A stretch of DNA of 25,779 nt from Methanomassiliicoccaceae archaeon UBA113 (GTDB lineage: Archaea > Thermoplasmatota > Thermoplasmata > Methanomassiliicoccales > Methanomethylophilaceae): assembly GCA_002506175.1 (NCBI GenBank), contig DAXB01000054.1:1-25779 (forward strand), in the 5' to 3' direction. Under the pieces are notes generated by a model. The model saw nothing but the letters and a program-made list of their open reading frames with translations. It was not told the origin of the DNA and did not search any database. Shown in pieces: positions 15,048 to 22,218 of the stretch (the stretch's first letter is position 1; each line of letters begins with the position of its first letter). Both the position numbers and the translations under genes were made by a program.

Positions 15048-15321
15048 TGATCTCATCTCCGACCTTTGCTATAATGTTAGTATAGTATTTCATAAATATA
15101 AAGAGAATCCAACGAATAGAATATTATATATATCAATGGATTAAAAATTGTTTTTTACAATTAGACAATACGTTCATAAATCACTACCCAGATATAATGA
15201 CACAATTGTTTTAATGATTATGGACATCAAATCCATCCATCCAACCGATTAAATACACCGCAGGGTCATGTCTAAACTAGTAAGAGCGAACACCGCTCCG
15301 AAACAGAAAGGAGGAAAAGAA
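15048..15321. promoter_or_regulatory. Divergent promoter region between ramA and mtaC
   Basis: No gene fits here. Toward ramA a TATA-like CTTTATATTTATG lies near 15090-15102 (minus). Toward mtaC a TATA-like GATTAAATAC lies near 15247-15256, predicting a start around 15275 and a leader of about 45 nt. In between are two related dyads: AATTGT/ACAATT with a T5 spacer (15146-15162) and ACAATTGT (15202-15209). They are candidate operator sites for substrate-dependent control of the methanol genes. Confidence 0.55.
15308..15316 (+). promoter_or_regulatory. Strong ribosome binding site of mtaC
   Basis: AAAGGAGG lies about six bases before the ATG at 15322. It decides the start: the in-frame ATG at 15268 adds 18 residues with no family similarity and no such site. 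Confidence 0.75.
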
Positions 15322-16101
15322 ATGCTAGACTATTCTAAAGTTGATTTCTCGAAGATCCTCAAACGTTACGACGTTGAGGCTCAGAACGAGACAACACCTG
15401 AGGCGATTGCCGCAGCAATGTTGCCCAAAGATCCCGTCTTGAACAAGGTCGCAGACTGCGTTCTGTACATGAAGTTCAAAGAAGTCGGACCCGCAACCGC
15501 AGAAGCCCTGAAGTCCAAAGATGCTCTCGACATCATCAATAACGGACTTGTTGTCGGAATGGAATGCGTCGCAAAACTGTACGCAGAGCATATCTACTAC
15601 CTGCCTGAGATCATGATGGCCGCCAAGACGATGGAGATCGGAATCGCTCTCGCAGAGAAGCAGATCCCCGGAGGAAGGTCCACAAAGGGAACCGTTGTCA
15701 TGCACGCAGCAGAGGGAGATCCCCACGACATCGGAAAGAACATCGCAGCCGTCATGATGAGGTCCTCAGGATACACAGTCATCGACATGGGTAAGGATGT
15801 CGCAGTTGACGACGTCGTTGCAAAGGTGAAGGAAGTCAAACCATTCATGGTTACCGGAACCGCACTCATGACCACCACTATGACCGCGTTCCCGCGCGCA
15901 GCATCCAAGCTCGTAGCAGCCGGAATCAACATCCCGTTCATGGCAGCTGGAGGAGCAGTCAACAGGGACTTCTCCGAGTCCTTCGACCTCGGAATCTACT
16001 CCGAGAAAGCACCGCAGACACCGCCTATCGCAGACAAGGTCCTCGAAGGTTACGACTGGAAGAAGATCAGGGCTGAGTGGGACGATATCGTAGGAGCGTG
16101 A
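15322..16101 (+). CDS. mtaC: Methanol corrinoid protein MtaC
   Basis: This 259-residue protein carries the corrinoid that accepts the methyl group from methanol via MtaB and passes it to MtaA and coenzyme M. The N-terminal helical cap (about 1-120) is followed by the cobalamin-binding Rossmann domain with the DxHxxG motif EGDPHDIG, giving the lower cobalt ligand His135, and then VTGTALMTTTM and MAAGGAVN, which hold the nucleotide tail. Length equals that of Methanosarcina MtaC (about 258). The order mtaC then mtaB, with five bases between them, shows one operon. Codon use is strongly biased (GGA, GCA, ATC, AAG), as expected for very high expression. Confidence 0.95.
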   Translation: MLDYSKVDFSKILKRYDVEAQNETTPEAIAAAMLPKDPVLNKVADCVLYMKFKEVGPATAEALKSKDALDIINNGLVVGMECVAKLYAEHIYYLPEIMMAAKTMEIGIALAEKQIPGGRSTKGTVVMHAAEGDPHDIGKNIAAVMMRSSGYTVIDMGKDVAVDDVVAKVKEVKPFMVTGTALMTTTMTAFPRAASKLVAAGINIPFMAAGGAVNRDFSESFDLGIYSEKAPQTPPIADKVLEGYDWKKIRAEWDDIVGA

Positions 16102-16106
16102 TTCAA

Positions 16107-17498
16107 ATGGCAAAATACACAAAGATGGCATACGGAAGCGCAGAGGAAATGGTATTCGGACACGCAAAAGAGCCGGTGTCCTATGGATTTGGAATCAAGG
16201 TCGGAGCAGGCAGAGTCATTCCTGAGCTCAACTACGGACCCAGGCCTGGATCTGAGGCAAGCCCCGAAAAACTGAGGAAAGAGTACGTCGACTACATTTC
16301 CAAGGATGTCCTCAACAGAGCAGTCACCCTCGGATTCCCCGACGTCCAGCTCGAAACCGAGTGGATCTCTCAGATGGGAGACCCCAAGATGGCAACACCC
16401 GTCGTAGAAGGACAGAAAGCAATCTGCGAGAAGTTCTACAACGAGTACGGAATCAACTGTGCAGTAAGGCAGACCATCCCCGACCAGCGTGAGGCAGAGG
16501 AAGGATACAGGCCCGGAATGGGCGGAAAGCACTCCTACCCCGAACACCTCTTCGGATGCGCGGAGGTTGCTTGTGAGAACGGAGCAGATGTCCTCTCATG
16601 TGAGACCCTTGGAGGAAAGGAGCTCGGAGACTACGCAACAACCAACGGAGATATCGTCGCATTCCTCTTCGGAATCGGATACCTCGGATCCATCGATATG
16701 GAATACGTATGGAAGGAGTTCGTCAACATCGCGAAGAAGAACAAAGTCATCGCAGGAGGAGACACCAACTGTTCCGGAGCAAACACCTCGATGTTCATGG
16801 CAGGAGGAATGCTCGATCAGGATGTCCAGAGGACCTACTCGGCCGTCACCCGTGCAATCTCAGCAGCAAGGACCCTTGTCGCATGGGAGCAGGGAGCATC
16901 CGGACCCGACAAGGACTGCGGATACGAGGGACCCATCTGTAAGGCAATCGCAGGAAAGCCCTGTGCCCAGGAGGGAAAGAACTGTCAGTGCGCACACGCC
17001 GATCTTCAGGGTAACCTGATGGCACAGGTGTGCGACCTGTGGTCCAACGAGTCCATCGAGTATCACCCGGAGTTCGGAGGAACTTCCGTCCAGTGTTGGA
17101 TGGGATCCCTCGGATACGAGGTCGCACTCATGAACACCTCAATCCAGCTCGGAAAGGAGAAGGACCTGAGGGACATGTACATGATCACCGACAGGGAGAG
17201 AGGACCAGAGGGACACATCCTCGCATACGACAACGCCTACAAGATCGGACAGGCGATCGTTGCAGAGGGAGACAACTACTACCTCAGGGCAAAGGCAGCC
17301 GGACTCACCGCAGCCAAGCTCATCAAAGAGCACAACGAGGCAAAGGAACTCCAGCTCACCAAGAAGCAGTCTGATGTCCTCAACAGCATCATCAAGGACC
17401 TCGAGGCTCTCCCCGATGACGAAGACAAGTTCTTCGAGTACTGCTGCAAGAAGTACGCAGATGTCCCCAACTTCAACCTGAAGAACTACGGACTCTGA
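16107..17498 (+). CDS. mtaB: Methanol:corrinoid methyltransferase MtaB
   Basis: This 463-residue zinc enzyme activates methanol and methylates the Co(I) corrinoid of MtaC. Relative to the published zinc ligands of Methanosarcina barkeri MtaB (Glu164, Cys220, Cys269), this protein has Glu166 (SCETLGG), Cys222 (DTNCSGA) and Cys271 (DCGYEGP), a constant shift of two, so the active site is intact. I chose ATG 16107 because GGAG at 16093-16096 precedes it and the family start MAKYTKMAYGSAEEM begins there; the upstream in-frame ATG lies inside mtaC. Codon use is as biased as in mtaC. A strong hairpin follows, before the membrane protein gene. Confidence 0.95.
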   Translation: MAKYTKMAYGSAEEMVFGHAKEPVSYGFGIKVGAGRVIPELNYGPRPGSEASPEKLRKEYVDYISKDVLNRAVTLGFPDVQLETEWISQMGDPKMATPVVEGQKAICEKFYNEYGINCAVRQTIPDQREAEEGYRPGMGGKHSYPEHLFGCAEVACENGADVLSCETLGGKELGDYATTNGDIVAFLFGIGYLGSIDMEYVWKEFVNIAKKNKVIAGGDTNCSGANTSMFMAGGMLDQDVQRTYSAVTRAISAARTLVAWEQGASGPDKDCGYEGPICKAIAGKPCAQEGKNCQCAHADLQGNLMAQVCDLWSNESIEYHPEFGGTSVQCWMGSLGYEVALMNTSIQLGKEKDLRDMYMITDRERGPEGHILAYDNAYKIGQAIVAEGDNYYLRAKAAGLTAAKLIKEHNEAKELQLTKKQSDVLNSIIKDLEALPDDEDKFFEYCCKKYADVPNFNLKNYGL

Positions 17499-17532
17499 TA
17501 CTAAAACGAATCATATTTCCTGAAAACCATTT

Positions 17533-17552
17533 CCCGGCGGACAACCGCCGGG
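17533..17552 (+). terminator. Terminator-like hairpin after mtaB
   Basis: CCCGGCGG (17533-17540) and CCGCCGGG (17545-17552) pair perfectly around ACAA, followed by TTTCTCTC. It lies 35 bases after the mtaB stop and would stop or stabilise the mtaCB message. Confidence 0.7.
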
Positions 17553-17563
17553 TTTCTCTCATA

Positions 17564-17582
17564 TTGATAGGAGGCTACTCAA
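17564..17582 (+). promoter_or_regulatory. Hairpin displaying the Shine-Dalgarno of the 17583 gene
   Basis: TTGATAG (17564-17570) pairs with CTA (17575-17577) and, after a bulged C, TCAA (17579-17582), leaving GAGG as the 4-nt loop. GAGG is the ribosome binding site and the stem ends directly at the ATG. Confidence 0.55.
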
Positions 17583-18074
17583 ATGTCAGATTATAAGCCA
17601 TTAGACCCGACAGCATGCGGTCTGTTCTTCGTAGCTGTCGTATCGTTGCCTTTGGCGATACTGCAGTTCCTCAACCAAGGTGTGCCCTCGGCGATGTTCT
17701 TCAACGTCCTGGGAATACTGATCCTCGGGGTCGGACTGCTAGCATATTTCACCGGTAGCAACTTCGGTTTCTGTGTCTTCGGACTTGTAGGAGCCGCGGT
17801 CCTGCTGACCGGATTGGGAATGGGGCCTTGGGAGAACATCACATTCGCTCTGCTGTTCATCCTTTCGATGATCTGGTCCATCTGGATCAAAACGCCAAAG
17901 GTACTCTCAATCATCCTGTTCACCACATGTCTGGTATTCCTCACCGTAGGATTGTCTGGAATCGTCGGCGGATCAGGTTGGAACATCGCGATCGGAGTCG
18001 CGGCACTGTTGAACTTCGCTGTCAACATGTACCTTTCCTATGCACTTGCAACAGAACGTTTCAAGGTCGTCTGA
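17583..18074 (+). CDS. GPR1/FUN34/YaaH-like six-helix membrane protein
   Basis: This 163-residue protein has about six transmembrane helices and begins with a motif-like LDPTACGLFFVAVVS that resembles the NPAPLGL start of the GPR1/FUN34/YaaH (acetate/succinate channel) family; GSNFGFCVFGLVGA in the second third also fits the family pattern GNTFGATAFGSYG. Family length is about 180-200, so it is slightly short. It lies 84 bases after mtaB on the same strand, behind a hairpin, and may be partly co-transcribed. A methanol or acetate permease role is possible; in Methanosarcina a putative methanol permease has been proposed near mta genes, but I cannot show that this is the same protein. Confidence 0.65.
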   Translation: MSDYKPLDPTACGLFFVAVVSLPLAILQFLNQGVPSAMFFNVLGILILGVGLLAYFTGSNFGFCVFGLVGAAVLLTGLGMGPWENITFALLFILSMIWSIWIKTPKVLSIILFTTCLVFLTVGLSGIVGGSGWNIAIGVAALLNFAVNMYLSYALATERFKVV

Positions 18075-18083
18075 AAACCACTA

Positions 18084-18128
18084 GATGTCATTGACATCCT
18101 CCAAATAAACAAGGCTCAGAAGGGCCTT
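18084..18128 (+). terminator. Palindrome and terminator hairpin after the membrane gene
   Basis: GATGTCA (18084-18090) and TGACATC (18092-18098) form a 15-bp palindrome around one base. It is followed by AAGGC (18111-18115) pairing with GCCTT (18124-18128) and a short T-run to 18130, which looks like the terminator. Confidence 0.5.
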
Positions 18129-18131
18129 TTA

Positions 18132-18162
18132 GAACCTTCGAGAACTGTGACCTCGAAGGTTC
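18132..18162. promoter_or_regulatory. Perfect 11-bp inverted repeat upstream of the 18195 gene
   Basis: GAACCTTCGAG (18132-18142) and CTCGAAGGTTC (18152-18162) pair perfectly around nine bases. It lies just before a TATA-like ATTAATATTC (about 18167-18176), so it could be an upstream operator, or a second terminator of the preceding transcript. Confidence 0.5.
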
Positions 18163-18194
18163 ATCATTAATATTCTCAAAACGATGGTGATATC

Positions 18195-18527
18195 ATGCCA
18201 GGATGCAAAGTATGCGTAGATGCGGGCGTCTGCAAGATGAAAACTGTGATCACGGCCAAGCCGAATGACATCGGACTCATCGAGTTGGACATAAAGAGCG
18301 ACTGTCCCAACATACTGAAGATGTCATGGAAGCTCGAACCGGTCAGCCCCTACGCAGAAGTGGAATCCGAATTCTACAAATCGGAGATCTACAAACTCGC
18401 TCAGGAGACCCCTATACCCCATACCGCATGTCCCGTCCCATGCGCGATGATAAAGGCGATAGAGGTTGCGGGAGACCTCGGTCTGAAACGCGGCGTAACC
18501 ATCGAATTCCTCGAAGACGAAGAATGA
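18195..18527 (+). CDS. Small cysteine-rich protein, DUF6951-like
   Basis: This 110-residue cytoplasmic protein has seven cysteines, including CKVCVDAGVCKMKT at the start and HTACPVPCAMIKAIEVAGDL late on. The overall plan (Cys-x-x-x-T near the N-terminus, an SDCPNI centre, ACPVP then a helix) is the one I associate with the DUF6951 family of anaerobes; this is from memory and the function is unknown. A metal or iron-sulfur site is plausible. The start ATG has GGTGAT about eight bases upstream. It is preceded by a perfect inverted repeat, and its stop codon abuts the stop of the convergent gene (TGATCA), with no room for a separate terminator. Confidence 0.7.
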   Translation: MPGCKVCVDAGVCKMKTVITAKPNDIGLIELDIKSDCPNILKMSWKLEPVSPYAEVESEFYKSEIYKLAQETPIPHTACPVPCAMIKAIEVAGDLGLKRGVTIEFLEDEE

Positions 18528-18926
18528 TCAGAGCAGTTTCGTACACAGAGGGACTTGCCTGCAGGCGAGAGTCCCATAATACACCTGAACTCCCGATCCT
18601 CTGTAATTCTCCATCAGTACATTCCAACCGACAACTGGGATGTCATCTACGATGATCAGATTCAGCTTCCTGCCGGATGCCAACTTCCCATCTATGAAAG
18701 CAGACAGCTCCCGTGAGAAACAGATGTCCTCATCTGCAAGGAGATCGCGGTCTATGCGCACCGTTAAGGACTCTGGCTCCTGCTTCTTCAGTTCTTCTTC
18801 AAGAACATCCATCATCGGGATCAATCCCTCGGTAACAAGGCCGGACATCGCACGTATTGAATCATTCGATACGAAATCAAATACATTCAGACGGGGATCC
18901 GCCTGAACAGGACAAGCATTAACCAT
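18528..18926 (-). CDS. Hypothetical protein, 132 residues
   Basis: I do not recognise this protein. It has no membrane segment, five cysteines spread over the chain, and alternating strand/helix character (LNLIIVDDIPVVGWNVLMEN near residues 88-107). A TATA-like CTTTTATAAAC at about 18943-18953 on the minus strand lies 20-25 nt before the ATG, so it is probably a real, leaderless gene. It converges with the cysteine-rich protein with directly adjoining stop codons. Confidence 0.55.
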   Translation of the reverse strand: MVNACPVQADPRLNVFDFVSNDSIRAMSGLVTEGLIPMMDVLEEELKKQEPESLTVRIDRDLLADEDICFSRELSAFIDGKLASGRKLNLIIVDDIPVVGWNVLMENYRGSGVQVYYGTLACRQVPLCTKLL

Positions 18927-18966
18927 AATTGTGTATCGCTTTGAGTTTATAAAAGAAAAATCATAG

Positions 18967-18984
18967 GGCCCCTCTAAAGGGGCC
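18967..18984 (-). terminator. Terminator of the lysine-rich small gene
   Basis: GGCCCCT (18967-18973) and AGGGGCC (18978-18984) pair perfectly around CTAA. Read on the minus strand the hairpin is followed by ATGATTTTTCTTTT, a U-rich tail, shortly after the stop of the 45-residue gene. Confidence 0.65.
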
Positions 18985-18992
18985 TGAAAAGA

Positions 18993-19130
18993 TCATTTCA
19001 TCTTTTTCTTGAGCTTCGCCATTTTTTTCTTGGCTTCGCTGTCCCCGGCCTCGGCCTTCTTCTCAAGGTCGGCCAGCTCTGCCTTCTTGGCCTGGTTCTT
19101 CTTCTCGAGTTGCTTCTTTGACATCGGCAT
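18993..19130 (-). CDS. Lysine-rich 45-residue microprotein
   Basis: Reading the minus strand from the ATG at 19130 gives a 45-residue protein starting MPMSKKQLEKKNQAKKAELA and ending KLKKKMK. More than a third of the residues are lysine, with Glu/Ala spacing that suggests one or two charged helices. A second ATG at 19124 would remove two residues. GC-rich third positions and the terminator directly behind it argue that it is real although very short. It might bind nucleic acid or a ribosome, or be an envelope-associated peptide; the sequence alone does not tell. It sits between the hypothetical protein and the ACT-domain gene, all on the minus strand. Confidence 0.6.
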   Translation of the reverse strand: MPMSKKQLEKKNQAKKAELADLEKKAEAGDSEAKKKMAKLKKKMK

Positions 19131-19216
19131 TTCAAATCGCCTTGACTACCCGAACCGAAAGGAACAGTTTATAGGTTACCCTGTAGAATCAATAATGAAA
19201 CCTCTGTGCAACAGCA

Positions 19217-19714
19217 TCACTTGATTGTTACACTTGCAACTCCGCGGCATGATTTGAGCATCATGATGACACTCTCCTGGAGCTTTCCATCCACCACAAT
19301 CTGAAGGGATGAATTCTCCCTGTCTCCATCATCCACGATCATCGCCTGTCTGAGAACGATACCTGAATTGTACAGCACGGTGGTGATGTCCGACAGGATT
19401 CCGGGGATCCTTGCATCAGTCGGTATGATCACCAAAGACGAACAATTGATCTCCGGAGCCAAATCGACCATAGAAAGCATCGGCCTCAATTTAGAGAAGA
19501 TGCAGGACAATTCGGGCGATGAAGTGATGTGCTCCAATGTCGTACGGACCACTCTGCGATCTACCTCGCAGGCCCTAGCTATTCCAGAATCAGTCTGCTC
19601 GATGTCTCCGCAATAGGCTACGCCATTCTCGACACGGATCCCGTATTCGAGAAGCTTCTGAGCTACCTTCCTTTGCGAAGGATACCTTTTCAAAAGAATA
19701 GTCAGATCGTCCAT
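19217..19714 (-). CDS. ACT-domain amino-acid-responsive regulator
   Basis: This 165-residue protein fits the archaeal family of small regulators with an N-terminal helical, HTH-like part (about 1-65: SQRKVAQKLLEYGI, then SGIARACEVDRRVVRTTLEH) and a C-terminal ACT domain (about 85-165: IPGILSDITTVLYNSGIVLRQ), which usually binds an amino acid. It is divergent from the chorismate mutase/shikimate operon, with a 165-base gap carrying promoters for both sides, so aromatic amino acids are the natural guess for the ligand. Its minus-strand TATA-like AGTAAATATAC (about 19738-19748) lies near enough for a leaderless start. DNA binding is inferred from the N-terminal pattern. Confidence 0.8.
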   Translation of the reverse strand: MDDLTILLKRYPSQRKVAQKLLEYGIRVENGVAYCGDIEQTDSGIARACEVDRRVVRTTLEHITSSPELSCIFSKLRPMLSMVDLAPEINCSSLVIIPTDARIPGILSDITTVLYNSGIVLRQAMIVDDGDRENSSLQIVVDGKLQESVIMMLKSCRGVASVTIK

Positions 19715-19847
19715 ACTGGATGTATGCTTTTCACAGTATATTTACTTCATCATAAGTCGAAAATATCCACCACCCAGCATCCTGTTAATATAACTAATTA
19801 AGGGCGATTTTTTACAGGAATAATATGACGGTTTTCAATCGGATGAA

Positions 19848-19858
19848 TCTATTATAAC
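19848..19858 (+). promoter_or_regulatory. TATA element of the shikimate operon
   Basis: CTATTATAACC lies 22-32 nt before the ATG of the chorismate mutase gene, predicting transcription start at or next to the start codon. Confidence 0.5.
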
Positions 19859-19879
19859 CGTGGAACAATATCCCAATCC

Positions 19880-20158
19880 ATGGATATTGGAAGCATCGAA
19901 GAACGTAGGGAAGAGATTGCCCGCATCGATGCGGAAATTGTAAAAATGATTTACATGAGAACCGAAACCGCAGGAAAAATAGGCCTTATCAAGAGAGATA
20001 TGAACCTCCCGATTAAGGACCATGATACCGAAAGGAAGGTTCTGGACAGATACCGTGATCTCGCAGAGCAATACAACCTTCCTAAAGATGCGGTGGAATC
20101 GATAGCGGAAAAACTGATCAGCATCGCTGTCGACAGGCAGCGGAGATCGAATGATTGA
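19880..20158 (+). CDS. Chorismate mutase, AroQ type
   Basis: This 92-residue all-helical protein converts chorismate to prephenate, the branch point to phenylalanine and tyrosine. It has the AroQ pattern: an N-terminal helix EERREEIARIDAEIVKMI with the Arg and Asp typical of the first active-site helix, then a helix MRTETAGKIGLIKRD with the conserved Lys, a short loop IKDHDTERKVLDRYRD, and the C-terminal helix. Length is that of monofunctional archaeal AroQ domains. It is the first gene of the operon, nine bases before the AroD-AroE fusion. Confidence 0.9.
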   Translation: MDIGSIEERREEIARIDAEIVKMIYMRTETAGKIGLIKRDMNLPIKDHDTERKVLDRYRDLAEQYNLPKDAVESIAEKLISIAVDRQRRSND

Positions 20159-20167
20159 GGCGTCCGT

Positions 20168-21424
20168 ATGAAAATCTGTTCCACTTACGGGAAAGAGCAG
20201 AAACTCGAACCTGGGATGAATGAGATCCGCATGGATGTGTTCTCGGAGGTACCTAAGACGGCCGAGGGCTCCATAATCACCTTGTGCGGAAATGACCCCA
20301 GTGTCATCCCGAAAGACTTCAAAGGATTCATCGACAATGGCTCGGAGCCGATTGAAGGATACAGATGCATAAAATCCGTACATAATTTCGAATCCACCCC
20401 CTCCAGATCGGAGATAATCCAGGAAATGGCAGGAACTCAGGAGATATCCAAAGGCGCATACATGGTCAACTCCTTCAGGGACCTTCATTCGATATACGCG
20501 GCATCTCAAGAGATCAGGAACAAGCATGTGCTGATCGGGATGGGGGATACGGGAACCGTCACGCGCATCAGATCGGATATCCTGAACAACGAATTCACAT
20601 TCGGATACGTAGGAGCGCCCACCGCCCCCGGCCAGCTCAGTAAAGAGGAGCTGGAATCACTGGATAACTGCCATATAGTCGGAATAACAGGCAACCCCGT
20701 GGGACAATCCAAATCCCCGGAGATGCAGACCGCCGCTATGAAGGCCCTCGGCATCAAAGGTGCTTATCTGAGATTCAATTCACCCAATCTCGATCTCATC
20801 GAGGATGTGATGACCGAATACAGGATACTCGGGATGAACGTCACATCCCCTCACAAAAGGAATCTGTTCGGCCACCTTGATGATTTCACCGAGACTGCGA
20901 TGTCCACCGGCTCCGTCAACACCGTGCTCAATGTCAGGGGATGGATATCCGGATACAACACGGATGTCGCCGGGATCGAGTACGCACTGGGTTATCAATT
21001 CCCCGAGAATGCGCTCATCCTCGGTTCCGGAGGCGCGGCAAGATCGGCGGCGTACTGTCTGAAGGAGAACGGCTGCCACGTATCGGTGAAAGCCAGGAAC
21101 AGGAACACCTTGGATGCTTTATGCAGGGATCTGGGTGTGGACCCGACCAATGTATCCGATGTAAGGGACTACGAGATGATCGTCAACTGCACACCGATAG
21201 GGATGACCGAGGACAACGAGAACTATCCCATCGAACTGGATACTATAACCGGTGCCGTGTTCGACATGGTGTACCACAGGAAGACCCTCCTGCAGCAGGT
21301 GGCGGAATCGAGAGGGTGCCCGCTGGTCAGCGGGAAGGATATGCTTGTAGGGCAGGGTGCTGAATCGTTCAAGATCTGGTTCAAGATGAGACCGGATACA
21401 AGAATCATGAGGGCCGTACTATGA
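20168..21424 (+). CDS. AroD-AroE fusion: degenerate dehydroquinase plus shikimate dehydrogenase
   Basis: The C-terminal part (about 170-418) is a complete shikimate dehydrogenase: GNPVGQSKSP, NVTSPHK with the catalytic Lys, GYNTDVAG with the Asp, the NADP loop GSGGAARSAA, NCTPIGM and MLVGQGAESF. The N-terminal 165 residues resemble type I 3-dehydroquinase (EIRMD at 19-23, HNFESTPS with His72, MGDTGTVTR with Arg133, APGQ with Gln156) but the domain is about 50 residues short, the TLR-EGGE stretch is gone, and the place of the Schiff-base lysine reads as Asn101 (GAYMVNSF). It may therefore be inactive as a dehydroquinase. It overlaps the next gene by four bases. Confidence 0.88.
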   Translation: MKICSTYGKEQKLEPGMNEIRMDVFSEVPKTAEGSIITLCGNDPSVIPKDFKGFIDNGSEPIEGYRCIKSVHNFESTPSRSEIIQEMAGTQEISKGAYMVNSFRDLHSIYAASQEIRNKHVLIGMGDTGTVTRIRSDILNNEFTFGYVGAPTAPGQLSKEELESLDNCHIVGITGNPVGQSKSPEMQTAAMKALGIKGAYLRFNSPNLDLIEDVMTEYRILGMNVTSPHKRNLFGHLDDFTETAMSTGSVNTVLNVRGWISGYNTDVAGIEYALGYQFPENALILGSGGAARSAAYCLKENGCHVSVKARNRNTLDALCRDLGVDPTNVSDVRDYEMIVNCTPIGMTEDNENYPIELDTITGAVFDMVYHRKTLLQQVAESRGCPLVSGKDMLVGQGAESFKIWFKMRPDTRIMRAVL

Positions 21425-22218
21425 CAGGAATCGGAATGGCTCACGGAGCCATAAGCATACTCAACGCCATACCGTGCGGCATAGGCTCATCGTTGGCTGT
21501 GAACATGCATACGAAAGCGGTATTCAAATCCGAGAAAAGCGACAGGATGGTCGATCCCCTTGTGGATGCATGCGTCCGTAAAACGCTGGAATCCATCGGG
21601 GAGTCCCTTGACGAGTTCTCCGTTGAAGTGAAATCGGATATACCGATGATGCGCGGACTGAAGAGCTCCAGCTCCGTGGCGAATGCGGTTATCGATGCTG
21701 TACTGAACGAATACGGGCAGGAGATGGATAACGTCCTGAAATACAAGATAAACGCACTCTGCGGAATCAAAACGAAAGTATCGATAACGGGAGCATTCGA
21801 TGATGCGTGTGCCACCGGAGAGCTGGGGTTATTCATCACGGACAATCCAAAGATGTCCGTCATCGGCTCGGAAAGACTCGATGAGACGTATGATGTCCTC
21901 CTCACAGTTCCGGAGAGGGCCATAGACAAACAGAGCATCGATGTATCCTCGTACCTTGAACTGGCGGACAAATACAGGAAGCTCTCGCATATGATATCCG
22001 GGGACCCGTTCATGGTCATGACCGAGAACGGGAGGCATGTCGCCAGCCTGGTCGGACAAGGATGCGGGATCATCGACATGGCGCTTGAGAACGGTGCGCT
22101 GGGTGCGGGGATGACCGGAACGGGACCCGCGATAGCGATCGTATGTTACAAAGAGAACACCGCCGACATCGAGAGCCGCCTGGAATGCCAGTATATCAAG
22201 ACCAAGACCCTTCAATGA
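21421..22218 (+). CDS. Archaeal shikimate kinase (GHMP family)
   Basis: This 265-residue enzyme phosphorylates shikimate at the 3-hydroxyl with ATP. It belongs to the archaeal GHMP-kinase type, unrelated to bacterial AroK. Motifs seen are the N-terminal AHGAISILNAIPCGIGSSLA, the phosphate-binding GLKSSSSVANAV (about 80-91), SITGAFDDACAT with the catalytic-region Asp, and the C-terminal GAGMTGTGPA. Length is slightly below the family average of about 280. Its ATG overlaps the AroD-AroE stop (ATGA), so translation is coupled. The 3' end overlaps the convergent transporter gene by seven bases. Confidence 0.93.
   Translation: MTGIGMAHGAISILNAIPCGIGSSLAVNMHTKAVFKSEKSDRMVDPLVDACVRKTLESIGESLDEFSVEVKSDIPMMRGLKSSSSVANAVIDAVLNEYGQEMDNVLKYKINALCGIKTKVSITGAFDDACATGELGLFITDNPKMSVIGSERLDETYDVLLTVPERAIDKQSIDVSSYLELADKYRKLSHMISGDPFMVMTENGRHVASLVGQGCGIIDMALENGALGAGMTGTGPAIAIVCYKENTADIESRLECQYIKTKTLQ

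Noticed and set aside
15268..15321. Upstream ATG adding 18 residues to MtaC
   Set aside because: The extra residues are not family-like and the AAAGGAGG site precedes the ATG at 15322.
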